The notes below the pieces were generated by a model. That model was not told the origin of the DNA. It ran no database searches and worked only from the letters and a program-made list of their open reading frames with translations. Below, piece after piece: positions 9,101-18,501 of a DNA stretch of 58,528 bases. The stretch is from Candidatus Hydrogenedentota bacterium (GTDB taxonomy: Bacteria; Hydrogenedentota; Hydrogenedentia; Hydrogenedentales; CAITNO01), in NCBI GenBank assembly GCA_903893795.1, contig CAITNO010000125.1, forward strand, positions 1 to 58,528, written 5' to 3'. How positions within the stretch are numbered: position 1 is the first letter of the stretch; each line of letters begins with the position of its first letter. The translations under genes were made by a program, and so were the position numbers.

Positions 9101-9488
9101 CGGATTCGATGCAGGCGCGGTTGAACTGTTCAACGCCGTACTCCTCGATGGCCGCCTTGCCGCCTTCGAGAATGCCGAGCTGCTTGCAGACTTCGATTTC
9201 AACCGGCAAGCCGTGCGTGTCCCAACCGGCCTTGCGTTCGCAGTAGTAGCCGTCCATGGTCTTGTAGCGCGGGAAAATATCCTTGATGGTGCGCGTCAGG
9301 CAGTGGCCGGGATGGGGCATGCCGTTGGCCGTGGGCGGTCCCTCATAGAACACGAAATGCGGCGCGCCATGGCGCTGTTCCAGACTCTTGTGATAGACCT
9401 GCTTCTCTTTCCAGAAGGCGATAATATCGTGCTCGGCCGCGGAAAAACGGAACGGCGTCGGCACCGGCTCAAAAATTGGATTGCTCAT
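6105..9488 (-). CDS. ileS: Isoleucyl-tRNA synthetase
   Basis: 1127 residues, class I aminoacyl-tRNA synthetase charging tRNA-Ile. The HIGH motif is HPGH (59-62), followed by KTMDGYYCERKAGWDTHGLP. A CP1 editing domain follows, with WTTTPWTLSSN and the late GTGIVHIAPAFGEDDY. The KMSKS motif appears as KLSKR (650-654). The long form with C-terminal DUF5915-like tail (ending VTVLMTP) matches the eukaryote-like IleS2 type; that type is often less sensitive to mupirocin, but resistance is not shown here. The ATG at 9488 has AAAGG upstream. Residues about 733-755 (CAGTETRANAGAERPAFAP) look like an insertion before the conserved ELDRWIL segment, probably repeat-derived. Confidence 0.96.
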   Translation of the reverse strand: MSNPIFEPVPTPFRFSAAEHDIIAFWKEKQVYHKSLEQRHGAPHFVFYEGPPTANGMPHPGHCLTRTIKDIFPRYKTMDGYYCERKAGWDTHGLPVEIEVCKQLGILEGGKAAIEEYGVEQFNRACIESVFRYQKEWEDLTDRIGFWVNLDEAYVTFHQSYVESVWWALKTLFDRGLLYQGHKVVWWWAQGGTALSAGEVGEGYRDTDDPAITVRLDLDEASHAKLGLDCRASLLVWTTTPWTLSSNCAACVGADIDYALVHRIEGDTRSVFILAASLVEKYFGEGAEVIRTVKGADLLGLTYVPLFNYGTPEHIEGGGESVRCWEVVPGDFVDLETGTGIVHIAPAFGEDDYRVCKEQGVGFLCFVKPDGTFDERVTDKDPYDGAPIAGQFCKAADKGIMRLLKERGMILRHDQYKHSYPFCPRADNDPLIQYARKSWFIRTSQFIEQFVANNHEINWQPEHIRDGRFGNFLENNVDWALSRERYWGTPLPVWVCEKTGKMECIASYAELLERTNVQGTDVWAKAKAADPSLSEHLKVHKPYIDAVTYQSPFDPSARMRRVTEVIDVWFDAGSMPFAQWGFPHVPGSEELLKSHFPADFISEGLDQTRGWFYALLAISTVVFGEERALWPHPFKNCICLGLVHGEDGLKLSKRLRNYKDPNELFDAYGADALRWSLIGKNPPTTAIRLTERNVEEAQREMMLRWYNVYSFFAIYANLDGFDPFDAPDGLLLSLGCAGTETRANAGAERPAFAPAEERGELDRWILNELQRTVVAVREAMDNYETYPAARALTEFLDGMSNWYVRRSRSRFWASTWSQDKTNAYWTLYECLLKLAQMMAPFTPFFAETTWRNLAGPLPGAPDSVHLSNFPQADKSTLDWSLIEDMALTRDAVNLGLSARRTANLKVRQPLGHCQIILASERFREALLRHGDLLIEELNIKEIAFSETPDEYVTYEVKPNFKVLGPKCGAKVKKVGAALSQGSGAAFFAQMRDTGAIHLDIDGETIELGGEDVDVRLQTKPGFAAAQSTNMVVVLSTEITEELRHEGWVRDFVRIVQDLRKEQNVAYDARVEIAVHAADKTLEEVLRQFEASISETVLARTVRYVDTPPEGGRTGETEAGEVTVLMTP
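7222..7290 (-). repeat. Probable repeat-derived in-frame insertion in ileS
   Basis: On the minus strand GAGCGCCCCGCCTTTGCCCC closely resembles GGAGCGCCCCGCGTTGGCCC at 6032-6051. It encodes ANAGAERPAFAP in a loop just before the conserved GELDRWIL motif. The boundaries are approximate. Confidence 0.45.
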
Positions 9489-9670
9489 GGGTTGCCTTTC
9501 CAGGGACAGGGAAAACAGCCCTCACGGGGGCAGGGTCCTGTGGATGCAGAACGCCCCGCATGGGGAAGCTTACCGGGAATGCGTCATTTTCGCCGTTTTG
9601 GCCATGACGTTTCAACTTGAAGCGGAAATGGAGGGGTGTGGAGACCGTTGATAATGGCGCTTTCAGCGGC

Positions 9671-10651
9671 TCACAGCACCGAGTGCCGCGCGCCTTTGGC
9701 GGCGCGCATGGCGTTGCGGCCTGGCGCGATTTCCCAGGCGGCCGGCCGCGACTCTTTCGCGTCGCGAAAGCCGAGATGGCGTTCATATCGCAGAATGCGC
9801 CGATACATGGAACCGTAGGAATGAGTGTCCTCTTCAAGGTCCTGGCAGGACCGTAGATAGAAGGGGATGAACAGCCGGTCGCGGAGATTGCGCAGCCGCA
9901 GACGCGCCGTGTAGTAGTGGCGCAGCATTTGGGGCGAGCCCTCCTGCGCATACAGCCTGTGCAGGGCACGCCCTTGGAAGTAGCAGCGCCTGCGCTCGTC
10001 CTCAAGGCGCACGGCACACCACAGGAACGCCTGGGCGCGCGGCTCGGCAATCACGGCCATGCCGGCATCGCGGAGCCGCAGGAGCAGTTCAATGGCCGCG
10101 AAGCGCGGCGACGGTTCCTCCTCGGAAAGGCAGCCCCCCTCCAGGTAAAGATCCTTCGGCAGGCTCAGATTTTCGGCGGACCATTCGTAGAACTGCAGGT
10201 CCTCGCCGGCCGGGTCGATGCGGTTTTCAGGCAGAAACCAGCGGGTGAGCGCCCCGTGCCGCAGGCGCGGGTGAAGCGCCACCACGCCCAGGACGCAGGC
10301 CCTTCCGGCGTGCTGTTCCTGCGCCGACACATGGGTTTCAATCAGGGCGGGGCCGGGTATCACGTCGTCGTCGAGAAAGAGCAGCCACCGGCCGTCGGCC
10401 GCCCGCGCGCCGAGATTGCGCGCCCCATTTTCCCCGCCACTTTCGTGGCGCACGGTCCGGATGCGGACCGGCGCGCCGCAGGCGTAGCGCGACACGGTGT
10501 CGAGTGTGCCGTCGCTGCTGGCATTGTCGACCACCACCACCTCGTAACGGGCGGCCGGAAAGGTCTGCCGTTCCAGGTGCGACAGCACCACGGGAACCAG
10601 CTCGGCGCGGTTATGCGCGACAAGGATGACGCTGACGTCGGGCCGGTTCAT
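9671..10651 (-). CDS. Family 2 glycosyltransferase
   Basis: 326 residues from ATG 10651, which overlaps the stop of the small lipoprotein gene by 4 bp (ATGA). GT-A fold: N-terminal DVSVILVAHNRAELV, then VVVVDNASSDGT for nucleotide-sugar binding, then the metal-binding DDD in WLLFLDDDVIPG. The C-terminal third is rich in Arg and aromatics with no membrane helix, so it is a soluble or peripheral enzyme. It probably transfers a sugar to a glycan or lipid at the cytoplasmic face; the acceptor is unknown. It is last in a minus-strand run that includes aroD and the LpxL-like gene. Confidence 0.88.
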   Translation of the reverse strand: MNRPDVSVILVAHNRAELVPVVLSHLERQTFPAARYEVVVVDNASSDGTLDTVSRYACGAPVRIRTVRHESGGENGARNLGARAADGRWLLFLDDDVIPGPALIETHVSAQEQHAGRACVLGVVALHPRLRHGALTRWFLPENRIDPAGEDLQFYEWSAENLSLPKDLYLEGGCLSEEEPSPRFAAIELLLRLRDAGMAVIAEPRAQAFLWCAVRLEDERRRCYFQGRALHRLYAQEGSPQMLRHYYTARLRLRNLRDRLFIPFYLRSCQDLEEDTHSYGSMYRRILRYERHLGFRDAKESRPAAWEIAPGRNAMRAAKGARHSVL

Positions 10652-10770
10652 GGTGCGGTGCTTCCCTCTTTGTCCCCTTCCACACGGTCGGGGCCGTCTG
10701 AAGCGCGGGTGGGGGTGCATCCCATGGCCATGCCCGCGCAAAACACGATGAGAAACAGTGCTCTTCGCAT
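10648..10770 (-). CDS. Small predicted lipoprotein, 40 residues
   Basis: ATG at 10770 with GGGAG upstream. The peptide MRRALFLIVFCAGMAMGC carries a lipobox ending at Cys18, followed by a short acidic tail of 22 residues. Its stop overlaps the glycosyltransferase start (ATGA), so translation is coupled. After lipidation only about 23 residues would remain, too small for an enzyme. It resembles other minimal entericidin-like lipoproteins in layout only. Confidence 0.6.
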   Translation of the reverse strand: MRRALFLIVFCAGMAMGCTPTRASDGPDRVEGDKEGSTAP

Positions 10771-10838
10771 GGACACAACTCCCGGTTTGACCTGCTGCGG
10801 GCAGCGGATGCGCGGGTTTACTGCGGCCGGTCGGCCCT

Positions 10839-10985
10839 TCAGTCCTTCTGCAGAATGATCAGAAAATCGTTGTAGCTCTGGCCGTTGTTTGCCGTGACGG
10901 AAACCACGCGCCAGCCCTTGGACAGCAGATCTTCCAGTTCGCTCTTGCCCGATCCGTTGGATTGGATAATCAGCGCTTTTTGCAT
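10839..10985 (-). CDS. Small conserved-looking protein, 48 residues (DUF4177-like)
   Basis: ATG 10985 is preceded by GAAGGAGGAGCG, one of the strongest ribosome sites in the window. The product begins MQKALIIQSNGSGKSELEDL, continues LLSKGWRVVSV, and ends FLIILQKD. The pattern of a first beta strand, a helix with L..LL..GW.VVSV, and a final strand FLIILQ matches small DUF4177-type proteins, although the alignment is by eye. It is soluble and sits between aroD and the lipoprotein gene on the same strand. Confidence 0.65.
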   Translation of the reverse strand: MQKALIIQSNGSGKSELEDLLSKGWRVVSVTANNGQSYNDFLIILQKD

Positions 10986-11023
10986 CGCTCCTCCTTCTTC
11001 GCCGTTGTCGCAACATGCGGGTA

Positions 11024-11746
11024 TCAGGAATTACCCTCGTCCAGATGCCCGTAGAACAGTTTAAGATACTTTACCGTGTCCTCGGAGTTCAATTGGCCCG
11101 GTGCGCTCGGCGCGCCGAGGAAGGTGTAGGTGAGCAGCGAACCCAGCGAGGGGAAGAACACCCGCGACAGCATGCCCGCCGGCCCCATGCCTATCACCAC
11201 CATGGCCCGGTCCGCATGGCGCAGCGTGAATGCGGCCAGGCGCCGCAGATCTCCGGGGCTGTTGCAGCGCGCGGCCACCTTGACGATGTTCACGCCGGCC
11301 CTGATGCCCGCATCAACCACGGCATCCAGGTCGGTGTCCGTCGGCGTCTCTGAGAAGTTGTGGTGCGAACCAATCACGGTCAGCGCCGCCGCATGCGCTT
11401 CGGCGATGACATCACCGAGAATCTCAGTCGAGGAAAGCTCGATATCCAACGCGCCCACATGGGGCATGACGGCGCGGAACAGCGCCAAGCGCGCCGCTTC
11501 GGTGCCCTTCCAGGCACCGCCTTCGGCGGCGCTGCGGATGGTGCCCAGCAGCGGCAGTCCGGCAAGCCGGACCGCCTCGGCCACCACGTGGTCCTCGTCG
11601 CAGCGGGAAAAGCTGTCCACCCGCAGTTCCAGAATATCGACGCCCGATGCCAGCAGCACCTCGGCATCCTTCCGGGGCACACCATCGCTCACGGCGGCGA
11701 CCACCCGCGGCCGTTCACCCAATGCACAGGAACCTATCTTCAGCAT
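11024..11746 (-). CDS. aroD: 3-dehydroquinate dehydratase, type I
   Basis: 240 residues from ATG 11746, preceded by AGGAAAGAGGAAT. It dehydrates 3-dehydroquinate to 3-dehydroshikimate in the shikimate pathway through a Schiff-base lysine. The (beta/alpha)8 features seen are ILELRVDSF (substrate-binding ELR), GTIRS, the catalytic His in IGSHHNF and the Schiff-base Lys in VNIVKVA. Near the C-terminus is MGPAGMLSRVFFPSLGSLLTY, the usual G..G..SR loop. It is the only shikimate gene here, between the LpxL-like gene (44-nt gap) and two small genes. Confidence 0.93.
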   Translation of the reverse strand: MLKIGSCALGERPRVVAAVSDGVPRKDAEVLLASGVDILELRVDSFSRCDEDHVVAEAVRLAGLPLLGTIRSAAEGGAWKGTEAARLALFRAVMPHVGALDIELSSTEILGDVIAEAHAAALTVIGSHHNFSETPTDTDLDAVVDAGIRAGVNIVKVAARCNSPGDLRRLAAFTLRHADRAMVVIGMGPAGMLSRVFFPSLGSLLTYTFLGAPSAPGQLNSEDTVKYLKLFYGHLDEGNS

Positions 11747-11790
11747 GGCGATTCCTCTTTCCTGCGGTGTCTCAGCATTCCTGATTCCAA

Positions 11791-12717
11791 CTAGGTCTCC
11801 CGTCGTGCCTTGCGCTCCTGCCATTCCCGCTCCAGCCGTTCGCGGCTGCGCCAGCGCCGGTGAAACCAGAGCCACTGGCCGGGATGCTCCCGCACCATCG
11901 CCTCGATGGCGTCCTGGCAGCGCTGCGTGTTGACCGCAAGGTCGGCCAGGAGGTCGCCCGTGGCCTGCAGTTCAAGCGCGGGCCGAAACTCAAGCGTGTA
12001 CACCCCCGCCCCGTCGCGTGCCATGGAAACCGGATAAATGGGAACTTTGGCGCGCTTGGCGATGAGCACCGGACCGACGGTTGCCCAGGTGGGCGCGCCG
12101 AAGAAGCGCACCGGCACGCCGTTTTCGCGCGGGTTCTGGTCGGCCAGGATGCCGGCCATCCAGCCCTCGCGGAGTTTGTGCAGCATCGGGCCGGTGGCGG
12201 CATTCTTCTCCACGGTTTCAACGTGCTCGCCTTTTCGCACGGTGTCCACAAAGAGATCCATGCGCGGGTCGTCAAATCCGCGCACGATGATAACCGTGTT
12301 GATGCCGACGGTGCCCCCCGCCGGGGCGAGCCATTCCCAATTGCCCAGATGCCCGCCCATGAAAATGCCGCCCCGCGCGCGGTCAACGTTTTCCGCGCCC
12401 CGGACACGGAATGCGTGTTCCATGGTGCCCCCGGCCAGTTGCGGAATGCGCCCAAATTCGGCGGCGACCAGGCCCAGATTACGCACGGACTCCTTCAATA
12501 TGGCCGTCTTTTCCGCGCGGCTGAGGGTGTCGCCGTAGGCGAGGTCGAGATTGGCCATGCCGATGCGGCGTATGCGCGGCACGGCATAGTAGGCGAGTTT
12601 GGCGATGCCGGCGCCCAGTGCCCGCGCGGCGGGCAGGGGCAGGAGGACGGTCAGCCGGCAGAATCCGACGGATAAACGGGTGAGAAAGCCCTGAAGCAGC
12701 GGGTTGCGGCGCCCCAC
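11791..12717 (-). CDS. Lipid A biosynthesis-type (LpxL/HtrB) acyltransferase
   Basis: 308 residues from a GTG at 12717, placed 2 nt after the stop of the beta-CASP gene, so the two are probably coupled. The family transfers an acyl chain to a Kdo-lipid A type acceptor at the inner membrane. The catalytic H-x4-E type motif is GGHLGNWEW. The conserved ADQNPRENGVPVRFFG and PIYPVSM follow, and PGQWLWFHRRWRSR is the classic C-terminal signature. A hydrophobic N-terminus (LTVLLPLPAARALG) anchors it. Its presence supports a diderm envelope with lipid A or a similar glycolipid. Confidence 0.92.
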   Translation of the reverse strand: MGRRNPLLQGFLTRLSVGFCRLTVLLPLPAARALGAGIAKLAYYAVPRIRRIGMANLDLAYGDTLSRAEKTAILKESVRNLGLVAAEFGRIPQLAGGTMEHAFRVRGAENVDRARGGIFMGGHLGNWEWLAPAGGTVGINTVIIVRGFDDPRMDLFVDTVRKGEHVETVEKNAATGPMLHKLREGWMAGILADQNPRENGVPVRFFGAPTWATVGPVLIAKRAKVPIYPVSMARDGAGVYTLEFRPALELQATGDLLADLAVNTQRCQDAIEAMVREHPGQWLWFHRRWRSRERLEREWQERKARRET

Positions 12718-12719
12718 GG

Positions 12720-14105
12720 TCAGGCCTCGAGCGTGATCGTCTGGCCGATAGTCGGCACAAAGGTTTGGCGGCCGTTCCCCGTGTTCTGTTCCATCCAGCC
12801 CAGCGCCTCGGGGTCTCCGTGAATGTAGACCACATTCTTTGGGTTGATGCGCTCGACCACGGCGGCCAGTTCGGAACGGGTGGCGTGGGCGCTGAACCGG
12901 AACTGGCGGATGTTTTCCAGTGTCTTGGCGACAAAGGGCCGGTTCAACTGAAACTGCAACGGCGTGCCCGCAGGCGAATGGAGCAGTTTGTGGCCCAGCG
13001 TGTCCCCGTCCAGGTAGCCCACGAAGAAAATGCCGTGCTGCGTCTGCTGCACCATCTGCTGGGCGATGAGCGCCGAGGGCGTGTTTTCGATCATCATGCC
13101 GGAGGTGGCCACGATGATGCAGGGACGCCGCAGCAGTTTTTCGACCACGGCCGGGTTCCACACGTCGCCCAACCGTTCGAACTGGTCAAGGGGCCGCAGG
13201 GTCGCATGGGGCATAAGATGGTCCGAGAACAGTTTGTAGAGTTCATAGATGGCCCGGCCCATGCCCGCAGTGTAGATGGGCACGGTCGGAATGATCCCCT
13301 GCTCCTGCAGGTCGGCCAGAATGTTCACCATTTCCTGCGTGCGGCCCAGCGCGAAACTGGGAATCAGGGCGCTGCCGCCCCCCAGAAGCACCTGGCCCAC
13401 GGCCTCGCCAAGATGGGCGATTTCCTCGCGGTAGGTGCGGTAGGTCTCGTCGTTCGCCGCGCCCTGGGTGGACTCGATGATGAGCGTGTCCACCTGCGTG
13501 TCCTTGTCCAGCGGCTTGTAACCGCCGATGAGCGCCTGTTTCCGCTTGCAGATGTCGCCGGTGTAGAAAATGGTGTGGTCCGGCAGGCGGATGAGCACGC
13601 TTGCGGCGCCGAGCACATGGCCCGCCTCGATGAACTGCACCTCCACCGGGTCGGCCATGTTCAGGTAGAAGGGCTCGCGGTAGTTGAAGCTTTCCAGAAA
13701 GCGCAGCGCGTAGCCCACGTCGCAGTGCTCAAAAAGCGGATACTCGGCGATGCCGCGCTCCTTGGCGATCATTTCCATGACCGACACGCTGTTGTGCAGC
13801 ATGCGGTCCATGATCCGCGCCGTGGGGGGGGTGGCATAGCCGTGGACACCGGGATACATCCGCGCAAGATAGGGCACTGCGCCGCAGTGGTCCACATGGC
13901 CGTGCGTGATGATGTAGGCCTCGGGGGCGCGGTTGAGCAGGTCAAAGGCCGGAAGGGAGCACTCGCCCTCTTTCTTGGGATGGGTGCCGCAGTCCAGCAG
14001 GATCTGGTGGCCTCCAAAGGAGAGTTCGAAACAGTTCGCCCCTACTTCGCCGCCGCCGCCCAGCGCGCACAAATTGACACGTTTACAGGATTCCATTGGT
14101 GTCAT
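12720..14105 (-). CDS. Beta-CASP metallo-beta-lactamase ribonuclease-like protein
   Basis: About 461 residues from ATG 14105; ATGs at 14129 and 14096 are alternatives and none has a clear ribosome site, but the conserved part starts at RVNLCALGGGGEVG. The metal site is HGHVDH (68-73), followed by EAGHVLGAAS and FYTGDIC. Beta-CASP motifs follow: IESTQGA, IPSFALGRTQEM, IVATSGMM, then FSAHATRSEL and VYIHGDPEAL at the C-terminus. This matches the CPSF/Ysh1-like or RNase J-like RNA-processing superfamily. It lacks a KH domain and is shorter than typical RNase J. It is cytoplasmic; the RNA substrates are unknown. Confidence 0.9.
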   Translation of the reverse strand: MTPMESCKRVNLCALGGGGEVGANCFELSFGGHQILLDCGTHPKKEGECSLPAFDLLNRAPEAYIITHGHVDHCGAVPYLARMYPGVHGYATPPTARIMDRMLHNSVSVMEMIAKERGIAEYPLFEHCDVGYALRFLESFNYREPFYLNMADPVEVQFIEAGHVLGAASVLIRLPDHTIFYTGDICKRKQALIGGYKPLDKDTQVDTLIIESTQGAANDETYRTYREEIAHLGEAVGQVLLGGGSALIPSFALGRTQEMVNILADLQEQGIIPTVPIYTAGMGRAIYELYKLFSDHLMPHATLRPLDQFERLGDVWNPAVVEKLLRRPCIIVATSGMMIENTPSALIAQQMVQQTQHGIFFVGYLDGDTLGHKLLHSPAGTPLQFQLNRPFVAKTLENIRQFRFSAHATRSELAAVVERINPKNVVYIHGDPEALGWMEQNTGNGRQTFVPTIGQTITLEA

Positions 14106-14158
14106 TCTAGCGGTCCGGACGGGCCTCATTCAAGCGGCAGAAAACGGGGGCATCGGTT

Positions 14159-15180
<1,022 letters not shown>

Positions 15181-15184
<4 letters not shown>

Positions 15185-16188
15185 GGGGTGTCCTCCCCGG
15201 ACGCGCCCTGGTCGGGCGTGTGCAGCCAGCAGGCGGCCTGATGCGCCGCACCTGTGTCGAGGAGCGGCGGTTCCCGCCGTGAACAGACCGGCATGGCGTG
15301 GGGACAGCGCGGGTGGAAACGGCATCCTGCCGGGAAATTCGTCGCGGCGGGCACGGCGCCCGGAATGTTCACCAGCCGCTTGCCCCGGCTCATGGCCGGA
15401 AGCGACGCAAAGAGCGCCTGGGTGTAGGGATGTTTCGGCTCGGCAAAGAGCGCATGGACGGAGGCCGTCTCGACGACTTTTCCCGCGTACATGACCACGA
15501 CCTGATCGGCCGTTTCGGCCACCACGCCCAGGTCGTGCGTGATCAGCAGCACCGACATGTCCGTCTCGGCGCGAAGCCGGTTGAGCAGGTCGAGAATTTG
15601 CGCCTGAATGGTCACATCGAGCGCCGTTGTCGGCTCGTCCGCAATAAGCAGGCGCGGGCCGCAGGCCAGCGCCATGGCAATCATGACGCGCTGGAGCATG
15701 CCGCCCGACATCTGGTGCGGATAGTCGTCCACCCGGCTGGCCGCAGCCGGAATGCCGACACGGTCCATCAGCGCGACGGCCTCGCGGCGGGCCTCGGCCC
15801 TGGACAGGCCCCGGTGCAGGCGGATGACCGCGGCGATCTGTTCGCCGATGCGGAACACGGGGTTCATCGAGGTCATCGGTTCCTGAAAGATCATCGAGAT
15901 GTCATTGCCGCGGATGTGGCGCATCTCGTGTTTGTCCAAAGCCAGCAGATTCTTCCCGTCAAACAGCAGTTCACCGGCGGCTATGCGGCCCGGCGGGTCG
16001 GGAATGAGCCGGAGGATGGAGAGCGCGGTGACACTCTTGCCGCAGCCGCTCTCGCCCACCAGCGCCAGGGTGCCGCCCTTGGGCAGGTCGAAAGACACGC
16101 CGTCCACGGCCCGCGCCACCCCCTGGTCGGTGTGGAATTCGGTCCGCAGTCCGCGCACGGAGAGGAGAATATCAGGTGAAATGGTCAT
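15181..16188 (-). CDS. oppD: Oligopeptide/dipeptide ABC transporter ATPase (OppD/DppD type)
   Basis: 335 residues from ATG 16188. First ATPase of the peptide importer. Walker A is GESGCGKS (45-52), the Q-loop region is MIFQEPMTSMNP, the signature is MSGGMLQR and Walker B is LLIADEPTTALDV. The C-terminal motif NFPAGCRFHPRCPHAMPVC is typical of the oligopeptide ATPase family. It overlaps oppF by 4 bp. A roughly 300-bp stretch of palindromic repeats separates it from oppC, unlike the tight oppB/oppC and oppD/oppF junctions. Confidence 0.94.
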
Positions 16189-16225
16189 GGGCGTGTCCCG
16201 CGCATTCGGGTCTGCGTGAAGGTCA

Positions 16226-16466
16226 ACACCCCCCGGCGCTTCGCGCCAGCCCCCTCAAGGGGGGACCTAAGGCAATACCTCCGACCCACCTTTCGGTGGT
16301 CGCCCGCCCGAAGGGGGGATTCACAGGAATTAGGCCTGCGGGAACTGCCAAACCTGTAGTGCAAAGCGTTCCCAAGTCCCCCCTTGAGGGGGCTGGCGCG
16401 GAGCGCCAAGGGGGGTGTCTCAAGTCCCCCCTTGAGGGGGGTGGCGCGAAGCGCCGGGGGGTGTGT
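16226..16466. repeat. Cluster of CCCCTTGAGGGG / GGCGCGAAGCGCC repeats between oppC and oppD
   Basis: Three copies of one unit are visible: about 16226-16265 in one orientation, and 16375-16419 and 16422-16466 as adjacent copies in the other. Each has a CCCCCTTGAGGGGG-type palindrome next to GGCGCGAAGCGCC. The outer copies form a long inverted pair. A second short hairpin, CCACCTTTCGGTGG, lies in between. No gene is seen in 16189-16489. Confidence 0.8.
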
Positions 16467-16489
16467 TCCCATGCGTCCCGTCTCCCCGC

Positions 16490-17509
16490 TCATTGCCTTA
16501 GCCTCGGGTCCATCGCGTCGCGCAGACCGTCGCCCACGAGATTGAACGCGACCACGGTCAGGAACACGGCAATGCCGGGGAACATGACAAGCCACCAGGC
16601 AAAATCGACATAGCCCTGCGACTGCTTGAGAATCTCGCCCCAGCTCGCCGTGGGCGGCGGCACGCCAAAACCCAGGAAACTCAGGGCCGACTCGGTCAGG
16701 ATCGCTCCGGCCACGCCGAAGGTGGCGGCGACGAACACCGGCGTGATCGCGTTGGGCAGCAGGTGGCGGAACATGATGCGCCGATCCGTCAGCCCCGTGG
16801 CCCGCGCCGCCGTGGCGTAATCCATCTGTTTCTGCTTGAGGAATTCGCCGCGCACCAGCCGCGCCACGCCGGGCCAACTGGTGATGCCGATGACGACCAT
16901 AATGTTGACAATGCTCGGCTCCAGGAAAGCCATCACCGTGATAATCAGGAAAAATGAGGGGACGCAGATCCATATCTCTATGAGGCGCAGGATCACCACG
17001 TCCACCCAGCCGCCGTAGAAACCTGCCAGCGCGCCCAGCACCACGCCGATGAGCAGCGCCAGGCCCACGGAGATGAACCCGACCGACATGGAAATGCGCG
17101 CGCCCCAGATGATGCGGCTGAGGACATCGCGCCCGCGGTCGTCGGTGCCGAAAAGATGCTCCCGGCTGGGGCTTTCGAGGCGGTGCTTCAGGTCCTGCCG
17201 GGTCGGGCCGTGGGGGATGGGTGGACGAAGTCCCCATTCGCCCGCGCCGGGTTCCCACCGGTCGAAGTTGTTGTAAAGGTTCTCCGCCTTCAGTTCGGCG
17301 TAGTTGAACAGGTTGGGAAACAGGTATATGTGGCCGCCCTTTTTCATCAAGATGGGCGCATCGCCCGCGAGAAAGGGCGCGGCCAGCGCCAGCATGCCCA
17401 TGAACGCCACCAGCACAATGCCCAGCAGGGCGGGACGGTTGCGGCGGTACTGGCGCCACACGAGCCGCCAGTAGCTTTGTTTGGCATTCTGTCCGGCTGC
17501 GGCGCTCAT
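16490..17509 (-). CDS. oppC: Oligopeptide/dipeptide ABC transporter permease (OppC/DppC type)
   Basis: 339 residues. The cytoplasmic N-terminus (YWRLVWRQYRRNRPALLG) and first membrane helix are typical of OppC_N. After a periplasmic loop come HLFGTDDRGRDVLSRIIWGA and five further helices. The EAA loop is present as ATGLTDRRIMFRHLLPNAI, which contacts the ATPases. Its start overlaps the oppB stop by 4 bp. Confidence 0.94.
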   Translation of the reverse strand: MSAAAGQNAKQSYWRLVWRQYRRNRPALLGIVLVAFMGMLALAAPFLAGDAPILMKKGGHIYLFPNLFNYAELKAENLYNNFDRWEPGAGEWGLRPPIPHGPTRQDLKHRLESPSREHLFGTDDRGRDVLSRIIWGARISMSVGFISVGLALLIGVVLGALAGFYGGWVDVVILRLIEIWICVPSFFLIITVMAFLEPSIVNIMVVIGITSWPGVARLVRGEFLKQKQMDYATAARATGLTDRRIMFRHLLPNAITPVFVAATFGVAGAILTESALSFLGFGVPPPTASWGEILKQSQGYVDFAWWLVMFPGIAVFLTVVAFNLVGDGLRDAMDPRLRQ

Positions 17510-18501
17510 TCGAATTTGATCCTTGGGTCGACCACCACATAGAGGATGTCGCTGAGCAGCAGTCCGGCCAGCGTCAGCATGGAGGCAATGGTCACCTCGC
17601 CCATGATGAGCGGATAGTCGCGGCTTAGCACCGCCTCAAAGGCCAGCCGCCCCATGCCGGGCACGGAGAAGATGCTTTCGATGATGATGCTGCCGCCAAT
17701 CAGCGAGGGCAGCAGTCCGCCCAGCAGCGTGATGATGGGGATGAGCGCGTTGCGCATGGCATAGCGCCACACCACCACGCGCCCGGAAAAGCCGTAGGCG
17801 CGTGCCGTGCGCACGTAGTCCTGGCGCAGCACGTCGAGCATGCCGGCGCGCATGTAGCGTGAGATGAAGGCGAAACTGCCGTAGGTGAAGCAGAACAGCG
17901 GCAGCGCCATGTGCCAAAGCCTATCCAGCAGCCAGCGACCCAAAGGGAGACTGTCCGCGCCGGGCGAGTTGATGCCATAGATGGGGAACCAGTTCAGATA
18001 GTCGCCGCCGCCCAGAAACAGAATCAGCAGCATGGCCACCCAGAAGGTGGGGAGGCTGTACATGAGAAACAGGGAAAAAGTGATGCCCGCATCAGTCTTG
18101 GAGCCCGGATGGGTGGCTGAATACACGCCCAATGGAATCGAAATCAGGTACACGAGGAGAATGGACAACAGGTTAAGCTGGATGGTGATGGGCAGCGCCT
18201 CGGCAATCTTGCTGATGACGGGCCGCTGGTCCTTCATGCTGTTGCCAAAGTCGAGCTTTACGAGCCGCATCAGCCATTTTGCATACTGCACAGGGATGGG
18301 CTTGTCCAGCCCGTAGAGGGCCTTGGTCTGCTCCATAATCTGCTGTGTGGCAGCGTTGGACTTCATTTCCCCCTGCAAGCCGCGCAACTTGAACGCGACC
18401 GGGCTGCCCGGCGCCAACTGGATAAGCGCAAACGTGAGGATGCTGATGCCGATGAAGGTCGGCACGATCAGCAGCAGGCGTCTTATCACATATGCGCGCA
18501 T
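17506..18501 (-). CDS. oppB: Oligopeptide/dipeptide ABC transporter permease (OppB/DppB type)
   Basis: 331 residues from ATG 18501. The N-terminal MRAYVIRRLLLIVPTFIGIS is followed by LIQLAPGSPV, the hallmark of OppB. The EAA loop is YVRTARAYGFSGRVVVWRY, and several helices end in LSDILYVVVDPRIKFE. It is the first gene of the transporter cluster. No substrate-binding protein gene is found upstream or downstream in the window, so the binding protein must be encoded elsewhere. No clear ribosome site precedes the ATG. Confidence 0.94.
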   Translation of the reverse strand: MRAYVIRRLLLIVPTFIGISILTFALIQLAPGSPVAFKLRGLQGEMKSNAATQQIMEQTKALYGLDKPIPVQYAKWLMRLVKLDFGNSMKDQRPVISKIAEALPITIQLNLLSILLVYLISIPLGVYSATHPGSKTDAGITFSLFLMYSLPTFWVAMLLILFLGGGDYLNWFPIYGINSPGADSLPLGRWLLDRLWHMALPLFCFTYGSFAFISRYMRAGMLDVLRQDYVRTARAYGFSGRVVVWRYAMRNALIPIITLLGGLLPSLIGGSIIIESIFSVPGMGRLAFEAVLSRDYPLIMGEVTIASMLTLAGLLLSDILYVVVDPRIKFE

